This document shows positions 20,495 to 29,256 of a DNA stretch of 56,787 nucleotides, one piece after another. Within the stretch, counting starts at the first letter, position 1. The number at the start of each line of letters is the position of its first letter. The notes under the pieces were generated by a model. It ran no database searches, was not told the DNA's origin, and saw nothing but the letters and a program-made list of their open reading frames with translations. Position numbers and translations under genes: made by a program. Origin of the DNA: Betaproteobacteria bacterium (GTDB taxonomy: Bacteria > Pseudomonadota > Gammaproteobacteria > Burkholderiales > Thiobacillaceae); NCBI GenBank assembly GCA_020061585.1, contig JAGUXX010000261.1:1-56787 (forward strand). The letters are read 5' to 3'.

Positions 20495-20514
20495 GTGACG
20501 TCTCCATGCATTCA

Positions 20515-20560
20515 ATAATGCAAGGAATTATATATACCGTTGCGTGTCATTGCATTCTCT
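20515..20560 (-). promoter_or_regulatory. ssb/transfer operon promoter with GCAACGGTATA motif
   Basis: On the minus strand GCAACGGTATAT (20543-20532) runs into TATAAT, a good -10 box, about 30 nt before the ssb ATG. The -35 is weak. The same motif in the same orientation precedes rep (42413-42403) and parM (45414-45425). The region also serves the divergent gene at 20661. Confidence 0.6.
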
Positions 20561-20585
20561 TTATCAGCGCACGCACTCGCTACTC

Positions 20586-20653
20586 CTCCTTGAAGCCTGT
20601 GCTCGACATCCGTCGGGCCTTCATCAACGCGCTGTGGGGCGCACTTCAAGGAG
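20586..20653 (+). promoter_or_regulatory. Shine-Dalgarno-burying leader hairpin (copy 1, variant)
   Basis: CTCCTTGAAG (20586-20595) pairs perfectly over 10 bp with CTTCAAGGAG (20644-20653), which contains the ribosome site of the gene at 20661. It is preceded by CTA as in the other copies, but its loop is longer and the GC hairpin is less like the rest. No family terminator lies upstream. Confidence 0.65.
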
Positions 20654-20660
20654 AAGCACC

Positions 20661-21380
20661 ATGAACAAGGAACTCTGGAATACCGTCGCTGTAACCAACC
20701 CCAACTTCGTCAAGAGCTTTACCCGTGGCGGGGGTTTCTCGGGCACAGCCATCAATGCAACCTATCAGGCGCAAAAAGCCACCGAGACCTTCGGACCCTG
20801 CGGCATCGGCTGGGGTATCGACATCCTGGAAGAGCGTTACCAGGATGGGGCGCCCTTACTCCAGGACGGCGCCGTGGTCGGCAAGGAAGTGATTCACGTC
20901 CTGCGCGCCAAGCTTTGGTATGTCTACCAGGGCAAGCGCGGCGAGGTGATTCACTTCGGCCAGACCCCTTTCGTCGGCCGCAACAAGAACGGCTTCTTCA
21001 CCGACGAAGAAGCGCCGAAGAAGTCGATGACGGATGCCATGAGCAAATGCCTGTCGCTCATCGGTTTCAGCGCCGACGTTCACCTAGGGTTGTATGACGA
21101 CAACAAGTACGTCGCCGATCTGCGCAAGGAATTCGGCACGGACAAGAACGTCAAGTCGGAGAGCAAGCCGGAAGGGACGCGCGAGGAAGCCGGGAAGACG
21201 GGTGGCAACACCATTACGCCCAGCCAAGCAAAGGAGTTGAGCGATCTACTCAAAGCGGCCAAGCGCACGCCCGAAAGCCTATTAGGCTGGCTCAAATCCA
21301 AGGCCAAGACGGTCGAAGAGATGTCCCTCCCCGAGTACGAGCGCGCCATCAGCGTTCTCAAGCAACGGGAGGCCGCGTAA
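20661..21380 (+). CDS. Putative single-strand annealing protein (Rad52/ERF-like)
   Basis: A 239-aa protein. The block ATETFGPCGIGWGIDILEER, a following strand region (VIHVLRAKLWYVYQGKRGEV) and KKSMTDAMSKCLSLIGFSAD with HLGLYDDNKYV have the order and look of Rad52/ERF-type annealing proteins, where a (K/R)-A-x-T-D-A-hydrophobic helix follows the beta sheet. The C-terminal part (from about 165) is a charged linker plus a small helical domain. A YqaJ-type exonuclease is encoded at 33861 and SSB divergently, completing a phage-like recombination set. The family call is by pattern and not certain. Confidence 0.65.
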   Translation: MNKELWNTVAVTNPNFVKSFTRGGGFSGTAINATYQAQKATETFGPCGIGWGIDILEERYQDGAPLLQDGAVVGKEVIHVLRAKLWYVYQGKRGEVIHFGQTPFVGRNKNGFFTDEEAPKKSMTDAMSKCLSLIGFSADVHLGLYDDNKYVADLRKEFGTDKNVKSESKPEGTREEAGKTGGNTITPSQAKELSDLLKAAKRTPESLLGWLKSKAKTVEEMSLPEYERAISVLKQREAA

Positions 21381-21637
21381 TGCCGATAGGTCACCACGTC
21401 CGCGTGACGCTACGCGGCATCACCGTCAGGGAAGGCAAGAACCTGCGTGTGATCCTGGATCATGCGAGGGGCCTTGCCTCTCTCGGGCCGACCAGGCTGA
21501 CCCAGAAGGGCTACCTGCTCAACGCGCAGTTCCCGGATGGCGCCAAGTCCGTGGTCAGATTTGCTGACCATGCCGTACTCGCAACCTGGATCCAGGCTCG
21601 GGTTCAGCACGGCAAAGGCAAATTCGCGACGCTGTGA
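21380..21637 (+). CDS. Small basic protein after annealing protein
   Basis: An 85-aa protein starting at TAATG, sharing one base with the previous stop. It is predicted mostly beta (HHVRVTLRGITVREGKNLRV, YLLNAQFPDGAKSVVRF) with a C-terminal helix. It is likely co-expressed with the annealing protein and ends 12 nt before a family terminator. Function unknown. Confidence 0.7.
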   Translation: MPIGHHVRVTLRGITVREGKNLRVILDHARGLASLGPTRLTQKGYLLNAQFPDGAKSVVRFADHAVLATWIQARVQHGKGKFATL

Positions 21638-21649
21638 TGGTGAACCCAA

Positions 21650-21681
21650 CCCCGCCTGGTCTCTGACCGGCGGGGTTTTTT
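21650..21681 (+). terminator. Family terminator T1 (GGTCTCTGACC core)
   Basis: CCCCGCC (21650-21656) pairs with GGCGGGG (21669-21675), and the inner GGTC-TCT-GACC extends the stem; six T follow, then ATCGCC. The same hairpin recurs at T3-T7, T9 and T10. Confidence 0.9.
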
Positions 21682-21698
21682 ATCGCCCAATGATCTCG

Positions 21699-21750
21699 CT
21701 ACTCCTCTTGAACCTAACCGCGCCCGTGGGGACGCATTTTTCAAGGAGAG
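21699..21750 (+). promoter_or_regulatory. Leader RNA copy 2 before 21756 gene
   Basis: CTACTCCTCTTGAA (21699-21712) faces TTCAAGGAGAG (21740-21750). The stem holds the Shine-Dalgarno and encloses a GC hairpin (GCGCCC-GTG-GGGACGC). It starts 18 nt after terminator T1 and ends 5 nt before the ATG. This class I copy has a mismatch in the outer stem. Confidence 0.8.
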
Positions 21751-21755
21751 TCATC

Positions 21756-21917
21756 ATGGAAGTCCTTCAGTATCAGGTCATCGAAGCCAGCAATGGCTTT
21801 TGCATCGCAGCTTTCGATGAATCCATCGGCGGCTTCAGCCGTCTGTCGAAAGAGGCATATCCGCAGTTTGAGGAAGCCTGTGCCGCGTTGTTCGCGGGCA
21901 CCTGGACCTTGGCCTAG
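21756..21917 (+). CDS. Small 53-aa protein with structured leader
   Basis: A 53-aa protein (MEVLQYQVIEASNGFCIAAF, then DESIGGFSRLSKEAYPQFEE) with a strong ribosome site inside the leader hairpin. The ATG follows the pattern shared by all leader-linked genes. Its small size, clean codons and family leader support a real gene. No family recognised. Confidence 0.7.
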   Translation: MEVLQYQVIEASNGFCIAAFDESIGGFSRLSKEAYPQFEEACAALFAGTWTLA

Positions 21918-22039
21918 AAGCTTGGCTTTTACAGCAACCAGGGGAAGCAACTCCCGCTATGTGGCCATTTCCGTCCAGATCGCTGGACTGACATTGGCGG
22001 TCGTCACGTTCTTGTTGACGATCCCGAAGTACCCCCCTA

Positions 22040-22069
22040 CCCCCGCGCATCTCTGATGCCGGGGGTTTT
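22040..22069 (+). terminator. Variant terminator T2
   Basis: CCCCCG (22040-22045) pairs with CGGGGG (22060-22065) and GCATC with GATGC around a TCT loop, followed by TTTT. The TCT loop is the same as in the main terminator family but the inner stem differs. It would end transcription from 21756. The stretch 21918-22039 holds no clear gene; GTG at about 21960 could start a 31-residue hydrophobic peptide, not supported further. Confidence 0.75.
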
Positions 22070-22198
22070 CTCATCAGGGTTGTTGCCGATAGTGGCGTGC
22101 ATCTCATGGATGATGTTCAGGGGCGCTTTGTGGAGTTGCTCCCGCAACCAGCTCCGGAGAAACTGCACGCATTCATTGCTCACAATTCAAGCCGCGTC

Positions 22199-22903
22199 AT
22201 GAATCCAGACCTGCCCCTCTCCGACGAAGAACTCGATGAACTCGACCGCTTTCTGATCTCAGATGGCACACCGGAGGAATGCATGGACATCGCCATGCTG
22301 GACGGCTTTTTTACTGGCCTGGCAATTGGCCCCACAACCATCCTGCCGAGCCAATGGTTGCCGGCAGTCTGGGGCGAGACAGAAGATGACCCTATGGCTT
22401 TCGAGTCCGCCGAGCAGACGCAGCGCATCGTCAACCTCGTCATGCGCATGTACAACGACCGTATCCAAGACCTGCAGGAGGGCATTGATGATTACGGCCC
22501 ACTCATCTATCAGAGTGAGCATGAGGGACGGACCGTCCCCATCATCGACGAGTGGTGCATGGGCTTCATACGCGCTATCGAACTCGATCCCGAAGGTTGG
22601 CAACCGCTGGTTGAGGCAGACCCCGAGGAAGAAGGTGGTCTGCTCGCCCCCATGCTGCTTTATGGCACCGAAGAAGGCTGGGATCATCTCAAGGAAAACA
22701 AAGCATTGGTGGCCAAACACCAGGACTTCGCCGATGCCATCGGCCCCTGCGTCATTGGCATCCGCGACTACTGGCTACCCCACCGTAAGTCAGCTTCCAC
22801 CTTTCACCGGGAATCCGCCAAGGTAGGCCGCAATGACCTGTGTCCGTGCGGCAGCGGGAAGAAGTACAAGAAATGCTGCGGGAGTGCGGAGAAGTTGCAT
22901 TAG
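22199..22903 (+). CDS. UPF0149 (YecA-like) protein with SEC-C zinc motif
   Basis: A 234-aa acidic protein. The N-terminus [20 protein letters not shown] and [19 protein letters not shown] are typical of UPF0149/YecA. The C-terminal 20 residues carry the SEC-C motif [15 protein letters not shown], a small zinc-binding site also found in SecA. Start at MNPDLPLSD (22199) chosen by family; in-frame ATG 22106 and GTG 22097 would add about 31-34 residues. Proteins of this kind may bind ribosomes or unfolded chains; the role here is unknown. Confidence 0.85.
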   Translation: MNPDLPLSDEELDELDRFLISDGTPEECMDIAMLDGFFTGLAIGPTTILPSQWLPAVWGETEDDPMAFESAEQTQRIVNLVMRMYNDRIQDLQEGIDDYGPLIYQSEHEGRTVPIIDEWCMGFIRAIELDPEGWQPLVEADPEEEGGLLAPMLLYGTEEGWDHLKENKALVAKHQDFADAIGPCVIGIRDYWLPHRKSASTFHRESAKVGRNDLCPCGSGKKYKKCCGSAEKLH

Positions 22904-23073
22904 TGGCATCTCCTCTCCATTCGACACACTGCAGAAGCAATGAACGCCTGACCAAGTATGGAAAGGGCAATCGCTTAAATAAACAACTTATTGTTTTTAT
23001 GTTGCGTTCTCCCTGCTGCTCGGGGTCTGCAAGGGTATCAAATTATTAAAAACCTCATCCCGCATTGTGGCGG

Positions 23074-23493
23074 CTATTTGTTGGGTACAACGACTGTCGG
23101 CGTTACCCCCAGACGTTTGGCGCGGCGTGCGAAGCGACGGTCATCGAAGCTCATGAATTCCGTGCAATGGCTACTGGCGAGCAGGTGCAAAGCATCGGCG
23201 AAATCCAGCCCCTCCGCATGCCAGGCCAGCGCATCACTGATGCGCGACCATTCCTCGACACTGACGTTGGACAAACCGAGCAGATGTTTGACGACCCGGA
23301 CGAAATCCACAGCCGCGAAGCCATAAAAAGCCCGCAAGACCCATTCGAGTTCGAGGATCACCGTCAGGGGCACGAACACCTGGGGGGATTCGGTCAGAAG
23401 GCGATGGGCAATCGGGCGTTGCTTGGCGGCCTCGGGATCGGCCGGGTCATCCACGTAGAAACGCGCCAGGATGTTGGTGTCAAGCGCGATCAT
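23074..23493 (-). CDS. PIN domain toxin (VapC-like)
   Basis: A 139-aa PIN nuclease. MIALDTNILARF has the first catalytic Asp (D5), ILELEWVLRAFYGF the conserved Glu, GLDFADALHLL the next Asp pair, and MSFDDRRFARRA the last. It overlaps the AbrB-type antitoxin gene by 14 nt. VapC toxins cut tRNA or rRNA; this pairing stabilises plasmids. No damage seen. Confidence 0.9.
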   Translation of the reverse strand: MIALDTNILARFYVDDPADPEAAKQRPIAHRLLTESPQVFVPLTVILELEWVLRAFYGFAAVDFVRVVKHLLGLSNVSVEEWSRISDALAWHAEGLDFADALHLLASSHCTEFMSFDDRRFARRAKRLGVTPTVVVPNK

Positions 23494-23752
23494 CTTCGCG
23501 ATCACCTTCAGATTCCCGCATGGCAGCAGCGACATCGAAATCGGCAAGCCGGCGTGTACCCGGCCGCTTACAAACCAGCATGCCGAAGCCGTCTTCGGCA
23601 TTGGTCTGAACAATCTGGCGCTTCACTTCGGCGTGAATCACATGACCATCCAAGCTGAAATCGAGTTGGCAGCCGGGTGTAATGCCCAGTCGGCGACGGA
23701 TTTCCACCGGAATGACGACCTGGCCTTTATCGGAAACAGTGACGGTCAGCAT
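23480..23752 (-). CDS. AbrB/SpoVT-type antitoxin of the VapC pair
   Basis: A 90-aa protein with the swapped-hairpin AbrB domain at the N-terminus (LTVTVSDKGQVVIPVEIRRR, LGITPGCQLDFSLDG) and a C-terminal toxin-binding tail (TRRLADFDVAAAMRES). It precedes and overlaps the toxin gene. A perfect 9-3-9 palindrome 11 nt upstream of its start (23763-23783) is the likely operator for autoregulation. Confidence 0.9.
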   Translation of the reverse strand: MLTVTVSDKGQVVIPVEIRRRLGITPGCQLDFSLDGHVIHAEVKRQIVQTNAEDGFGMLVCKRPGTRRLADFDVAAAMRESEGDREDDRA

Positions 23753-23762
23753 GGCAGCCTCT

Positions 23763-23783
23763 TTCTCTTACATGGTAAGAGAA
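23763..23783. promoter_or_regulatory. Operator palindrome of AbrB-VapC operon
   Basis: TTCTCTTAC (23763-23771) and GTAAGAGAA (23775-23783) are perfect inverted repeats around ATG. They lie just upstream of the antitoxin start, where autorepression by the antitoxin-toxin complex is usual. Confidence 0.7.
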
Positions 23784-23833
23784 CTTTAGCACATCATTCC
23801 GGCAGCAGGATGTAAAACGGCTGCTGGCGAAGC

Positions 23834-24121
23834 TCACATTGCCTTGAGCATTTTCTGGCGTTCCTTGGTGTAACGCCACCAAGGCAGTGGTGGGTCACCC
23901 GCCATGAAGCGGGTGACGGCGATGAAGGTGTCGAGCAGGCACGGGTCATACATGACACCGGTCTGTGTGCATAGCTGCTGGTAAAGGACGTAGGGGTCTT
24001 GCCCCTGGATATCCGCCGGGGCATGGATACCGAGTTGATGCAGGTACCCAGCAACGATCGGGCCAATGTTGGGGATGGCCTCCAGTTCCAAAGCTTGTGC
24101 TGCCGTCTTCGCTTTCTTCAT
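23834..24121 (-). CDS. Helix-hairpin-helix protein, Cdd1-like
   Basis: A 95-aa protein. The N-terminal ALELEAIPNIGPIVAGYLHQ, then LGI, is a helix-hairpin-helix DNA-binding motif; DPYVLYQQLCTQTGVMYDPC and the ending WWRYTKERQ match the Cdd1 (pathogenicity locus) family. The biochemical role of this family is not settled. It is a single gene in the stretch between the TA pair and the pRiA4b-like gene. Confidence 0.82.
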   Translation of the reverse strand: MKKAKTAAQALELEAIPNIGPIVAGYLHQLGIHAPADIQGQDPYVLYQQLCTQTGVMYDPCLLDTFIAVTRFMAGDPPLPWWRYTKERQKMLKAM

Positions 24122-24264
24122 GTCTCACTCAAACTAAGTGCTGTATGTAATTGATTAACAATAATTCATAGTTGACTTACATCGGGTGCTCTTTGCGGCC
24201 TCGGCACCTTTTGTTCGCCAACATCGCAAGCAGAACTCTGCGGGCCATGCTCCTCCACATGGCG

Positions 24265-24891
24265 TCACTTGCCGCCCCAACGATTCCAGATCATGCGTTG
24301 GATGGCTGCATTCGCCCCCCGTCTGTCAAAAAGTTCGGGATCGAATGTCCCGCCAGCCCATTGCACCAGGGCTTGGGCCGCGTCGGAGTTTGGCGAGGTG
24401 AGCAGTGTCTCCAGAAAGTCGTGATAACCCTGGATACCGCCCACATCCTCGGGTGGGCAAGCGCGTGCGCCATCAACCACCCAGGCCATCCCCGCAGGGT
24501 CATGGTCAGTCTGTTTGAAGGACTCCACAGTAATCATGTGTACCCAGTCGTCGCCGTAGTCATAGCGGTAGAGGTATTGCCCTTCATCGGCAAACAAGAC
24601 GTTGAGTTTGGTCTTGCGATCATCTTTGCTTGGGAGGTCATCCTGGAGGTCAGCGGGCAATGGCGGGGCGTATCGGGTGTCACAAATCACGAATTCGTGC
24701 AGGTGGGCATCGCTCCAGCCCATTGCCGCCTGAATGAAATGGTGCAACTTGGCGAGGCTGATCCGGCCATCAACCACCATCCGTCGCCAGATGGGCGGCT
24801 GGACCACGTCCGGGTGCAGCTCGATCTTCAACGTGTAGAGGCTAGGCGAGCTCTGGCTCGAACGATGCGGCTTCTTCGGGACATAGGCCAA
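24265..24891 (-). CDS. pRiA4b ORF-3-like protein
   Basis: A 208-aa protein of the PRiA4_ORF3 family: LYTLKIELHPDVVQPPIWRR, then FIQAAMGWSDAHLHEF, FADEGQYLYRYDYGDDWVH and PPEDVGGIQGYHDFLE. These blocks cover the whole family length. The family is common on plasmids and near transposable elements; function unknown. Monocistronic as far as can be seen. Confidence 0.9.
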   Translation of the reverse strand: MAYVPKKPHRSSQSSPSLYTLKIELHPDVVQPPIWRRMVVDGRISLAKLHHFIQAAMGWSDAHLHEFVICDTRYAPPLPADLQDDLPSKDDRKTKLNVLFADEGQYLYRYDYGDDWVHMITVESFKQTDHDPAGMAWVVDGARACPPEDVGGIQGYHDFLETLLTSPNSDAAQALVQWAGGTFDPELFDRRGANAAIQRMIWNRWGGK

Positions 24892-25178
24892 GGCGGAGTC
24901 CTCCCGGTTTGCGAAGGCACGATTTTATGACGCCTGAAGGACTTCCATGATCATTGCCTGTCTCGCAGGAAGACTTGATCCCTGTTCAGGATTGGAAAAG
25001 TTAATTAGTGCGTTATCGATGAATATGTAAAGATAATTAGCATTACCCGGACATCGACAGATCTCCATCGATGGATTATTAGTGCGTTTCAGACGCTGAA
25101 GCATCGGCAATACATAAGCTTAATAACGACATATTGCGCTATATTGGTAGTCTTATTACGCCATTTACAGACGTGCAC

Positions 25179-26711
25179 ATGGCATTTTTAGCGGGGAAAC
25201 GACAAAAGATGTTCGCCGAAGAGGTGATGTTCGCTTCGGATGAGGCGGGGCAGAAAAAACTGCAGCGAGCAGCCAAGCAAGGTGCGCTTACCCGAATCAT
25301 GAAGGGAATCTACGTCAATGCAGTCGCGCCTGCCGACTTGGCGCCTGACGTGGTCAGCCCGGTGGACCTCGTGGTCCGGCGGAACTGGCAAAAGATTCTT
25401 GGTCACATCCTGCCGGGCGCTGTGGTATCTCACCTGAGCGCATTACGAGGCGGCATCACGCCCGATGGGGAAATCACCCTATCGCACCCTACCCGCTTCA
25501 ATACCTCGATTCCCCTGCCGGGGCTCACCGCAGTGCTCATCAAAGGCCCCAGCGCCTTGCCCGGCGATATGCCGCTCTGGGATACCGGCCTGTATTGGTC
25601 CTCCCGGCCGAGAATGCTGTTGGAGAACCTGGTCAAGTCTCGCAGCAGCCGCCCCCGGACAGCCGGAAAAACGGGTGTGGAAGATAAGCTGGTGGCGATT
25701 CTCAATGCGTCTGGCGAAACCGCACTGAATCGCCTTCGAGATGATGCTCACAAACTCGCTGAACCGTTGGAGGCCAATAAGGAATTCAATACGCTGAATG
25801 ACTTGGCTGGAGCACTCCTTGGCACCTATGCCCGGGGGGTGCTGACCACCCCAGCGGGGGTGCTTGTGGCCAAGGGCACGCCTGCGGATGCCGAGCTATT
25901 GGGACGTCTGACACTGCTAGCCGACCATCTCCGCATCACGCCATTACCTGACTTCCTGGATGTAGCCCCGGAAGACCCTGCCCGGACGCACTTTGCATTT
26001 CTGGAGTCCTATTTCTCCAACTATGTGGAAGGAACCAGATTCTCCATTGAGGAAGCGGAAGGAATCGCCCTTCGCAATGAAATTGTGTCTAACCGGCCGA
26101 AAGACTCGCATGACGTATTGGGTGTCTTCAAGCTCGCGCTGCATCCGCACTTCCGGAGCAGCATCCCGCCACCGAATGAAATCTTGGACGGGCTGTGCGA
26201 GCGGCACAGAAGCATGTTGGAACGTCGGCCTGAAATCACACCGGGAGAGTTCAAAACGAAAACGAACTATGCCGGTCAGACGAAGTTCGTGGACCCGGTT
26301 TTTGTTCGCGGCACGCTACAGGAAGGCTCGAAGCTGGCCACCAGCGTTCCCGAAGGATTGGCACGCGCAATCTTCTACGCCTTCCTGGTGTCCGATATCC
26401 ACCCTTTCAATGACGGAAATGGCCGGGTCGCACGCCTCCTCATGAATTCTGAGCTGTCGCGCCAGGGCCGCTGCCGCATTCTCATCCCAACACTGTTCCA
26501 TGAGCAGTATGTAGACGCCCAAAGAGCGCTCACACGGAACAATGACCCGGTACCCCTCGCACGCGCAATGCACCGAGTCGCGGAGTGGACGACCTTGTTC
26601 GAATATCAAGACCTGAAGCAGGTCGTACTGGAAATGACCAAAGCCCATGCCTTTGAGGAAGACCCCAAGGACTTCAAGCTACTTGATAGAAATGGCAAGG
26701 TCTTTGCCTAG
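25179..26711 (+). CDS. Fic AMP-transferase with AbiEi-like N-terminal domain
   Basis: A 510-aa protein. The C-terminal Fic motif HPFNDGNGRVAR (His at residue 408) is intact, so nucleotidyl transfer is expected. An inhibitory helix motif S-x-x-x-E-G (SNYVEG, residues 280-285) lies N-terminal to it, the class II arrangement. The first about 170 residues (QRAAKQGALTRIMKGIYVNA, AVVSHLSALRGGI, EITLSHPTRFN) resemble the winged-helix and following domain of AbiEi antitoxins. ATG 25179 was chosen; an in-frame TTG lies at 25134. The upstream region is AT-rich. A self-regulated toxin or phage-defence role is inferred. Confidence 0.85.
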   Translation: MAFLAGKRQKMFAEEVMFASDEAGQKKLQRAAKQGALTRIMKGIYVNAVAPADLAPDVVSPVDLVVRRNWQKILGHILPGAVVSHLSALRGGITPDGEITLSHPTRFNTSIPLPGLTAVLIKGPSALPGDMPLWDTGLYWSSRPRMLLENLVKSRSSRPRTAGKTGVEDKLVAILNASGETALNRLRDDAHKLAEPLEANKEFNTLNDLAGALLGTYARGVLTTPAGVLVAKGTPADAELLGRLTLLADHLRITPLPDFLDVAPEDPARTHFAFLESYFSNYVEGTRFSIEEAEGIALRNEIVSNRPKDSHDVLGVFKLALHPHFRSSIPPPNEILDGLCERHRSMLERRPEITPGEFKTKTNYAGQTKFVDPVFVRGTLQEGSKLATSVPEGLARAIFYAFLVSDIHPFNDGNGRVARLLMNSELSRQGRCRILIPTLFHEQYVDAQRALTRNNDPVPLARAMHRVAEWTTLFEYQDLKQVVLEMTKAHAFEEDPKDFKLLDRNGKVFA

Positions 26712-27540
26712 ATCAATTGCCAGTTGCGTGCCTACACTTAATCGCCCATCACAGTGTTGAACCGCCAGTCGGCCACGACAGCCTTGCCGTTCTGTGTTGG
26801 CCGCTTTGAGGCCTTCGATCAAAGGCAGGATCACGTAGCAATCGGGTAAAGATAGTCATAACGACTCCCTCCGCAAGCTCCGGTCGTGATCCACGGGCAT
26901 GCGCCCGAAGCTGACGGGCCTGCGCCCAAGGCAAAGCGGCGCTGCCGCAAAAGGAACCGGCCTTGCCGGAGCAGACCGGCGTTCGCCGGGTCAAGCCGCG
27001 ATGCGGCAAGAGCCCGCGATCTCTCTGGCTATCGGTTATCTGCGTATTCCACATAAAACCAGCCATCCACTCCAGCTCAAACCAGTCCACCTGTTCCGAT
27101 GCAAATCAGGCCACCTGGTCACGAAGCAAACTTCAAGTTCGTCCCCGGTAAGGATGCGTTGAAATTCTGCTTCTCCGAAGCTGCCATTAACCTACCGCCG
27201 CACCCGACCCTGAAGAGCCAGTCAGGTTTTTTCCAGGCAACGTCGGCAATGCAGCGTTACCTGTCGGTCGAATTCGACATAGAATTTCTGACCCCCTTAC
27301 TACTTTTGGCATACATCGATTCATTTAAGCCAGAATTGATTGGCGTTAGGGTCATCCGAAAATAGCCACATTTAGTGTTAGAATAATTTACATTGGAGTT
27401 ATTTCGTCGGGTAACCAATCCATCCCGACACCCCGGTGAGCCTTGCCCTGCTAGATTCGGCTTGCAAGTGTAATGTCCGGGCGCGAAACATGCTTGGCCT
27501 CGCGGGTGAAGCAAAACAAGAATTCAGGGAGTGGGAAATC
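26712..27540. other. Long non-coding stretch with probable gene remnants
   Basis: No convincing intact gene in about 830 nt. Short open frames (such as the minus-strand one at 26749-27090) have no family pattern. The 26880-27020 part is GC-rich and repetitive (GCGCCCGAAG, GCGCCCAAGG). AT-rich DNA at 27355-27400 with TAGAAT (27379-27384) may hold the promoter of the PEP-CTERM gene. Confidence 0.4.
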
Positions 27541-28317
27541 ATGCGGTTGACGCGAGGCGTTCTTGCGGTGATAGATGTTTCTCGGTTCAAACTAGCGCTC
27601 GGCACTGCACTCTGTTTGATGGGAATTGGCAGCGCCTCGGCCACTCTCATTCGAGGTGAATTTGAGGGCATAGTGCTAGGGGTAGGAACTCACGGCACCA
27701 TAAACCAAGAATCTATTGCAAACTGGGCAGGCAGTGCTGTGACAGGTTTCTTTACGTATGAGTCTGCTGCGCTCACCAACCGGAGTCCGGTCGTCGCCAC
27801 CTCATACGTTCAACACTATGCTTTCAATCCTGTCACGCCTGCCGAGATAAGCGTTACCGTTGAAGGCTACACGTTTTCCGTCGTGGGCGATCTCGAATCG
27901 GCAGTATCGGTCGGAAATAACTATTTCGGTCACAACTGGTTTGAGCCATTGGTTATCGCTAGCGATGGGCAAAAGGTGAGCAATTTGACTCAGGCGCGTC
28001 TGACTTTAGAAAATTTCGGGGGCGCGGTAGGAAATTATGTCAACAATATTGACGACATCAGTGCTGTTAATTTTACTGCAACACCCCCATCCAGCGCCCC
28101 CAATGGCCCCAGCAATGCAGGCTATGTTCTCAACATCTGGGGCTTTTCGGAAAATCAACTCCTGTACCAGATCAACTCGATAACCGTCGGCCCTGCTTCC
28201 CTCTTCATCCCGCCGACTGATCCGAATTCCGTCCCCGAACCCGACACCTACGCCCTGATGCTGACTGGTCTTGGGTTGCTTGGCTTCATGTCTCGCCGTA
28301 AGATGCGATCTTCCTGA
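27541..28317 (+). CDS. PEP-CTERM sorting domain protein
   Basis: A 258-aa exported protein. The signal peptide (about 15-35, FKLALGTALCLMGIGSASA) is preceded by a charged n-region; GGGAG lies 8 nt upstream of the ATG. The C-terminus has VPEPDTYALMLTGLGLLGF then MSRRKM, a textbook PEP-CTERM signal processed by exosortase. The middle is a beta-rich domain without Cys. Such proteins occur in bacteria that make exopolysaccharide; no exosortase is in the window, so the host must supply it. Confidence 0.93.
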   Translation: MRLTRGVLAVIDVSRFKLALGTALCLMGIGSASATLIRGEFEGIVLGVGTHGTINQESIANWAGSAVTGFFTYESAALTNRSPVVATSYVQHYAFNPVTPAEISVTVEGYTFSVVGDLESAVSVGNNYFGHNWFEPLVIASDGQKVSNLTQARLTLENFGGAVGNYVNNIDDISAVNFTATPPSSAPNGPSNAGYVLNIWGFSENQLLYQINSITVGPASLFIPPTDPNSVPEPDTYALMLTGLGLLGFMSRRKMRSS

Positions 28318-28757
<440 letters not shown>

Positions 28758-28988
28758 TCACGAATAATCAGCGCGCACCAGGTCGTAGCCATGCGCCTGC
28801 CGGCGAGCACACACTTTCTCGACTTCCCGCAAGGCAGCCTGCTCATCGAGGAACACCTGCATCTTGCCGGCGCCACGTCTGTTGGCCTTCCCAGCCCATA
28901 CCCGCCGTAACACGAGATCGCCGAGCAGATCATGCTCCAGCGTCAATTCATAACGACGGGCGCCGGTCTCCCACCGAAAGGCAAACAT
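28758..28988 (-). CDS. WGR domain-like small protein
   Basis: A 76-aa protein. WETGARRYELTLEHDLLGDL followed by VLRRVWAG, then VFLDEQAALREVEKVCARRQ and GYDLV, follow the WGR domain pattern (beta hairpin, W-G-R-like turn, C-terminal helix), with A-G in place of the full G-R. GAGGTG precedes the ATG. WGR domains bind nucleic acid; stand-alone ones are common on plasmids. Function here unknown. Confidence 0.8.
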   Translation of the reverse strand: MFAFRWETGARRYELTLEHDLLGDLVLRRVWAGKANRRGAGKMQVFLDEQAALREVEKVCARRQAHGYDLVRADYS

Positions 28989-29185
28989 CGCATCACCTCC
29001 TCGTTATCCGAAACAGATATCGCAAACAGACACCACAATGTGATCATGATATGCCATTTATGAATACTTTCATGCGCATTGGTATATATCACAACAGATT
29101 CTCCATGACTTGTGTAATTACATCTCTGGCTCGTCTCGTATTCAGATATCCGATGTGGGTAAACGTGTTCGGATGCCGACAACAG

Positions 29186-29218
29186 AAAAAACTCCGCCAG
29201 GTCAGAGACCGGGCGGAG
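29186..29218 (-). terminator. Family terminator T3 after methylase-like gene
   Basis: On the minus strand CTCCGCC pairs with GGCGGAG around GGTCTCTGACC, then six T. It lies 38 nt past the stop of the gene at 29257 and closes the minus-strand block. No leader follows it and the ATCGCC tail is absent. Confidence 0.88.
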
Positions 29219-29256
29219 TCGGGGTTGCCAAGCGTAAACACACAGACAGGCGTGGG

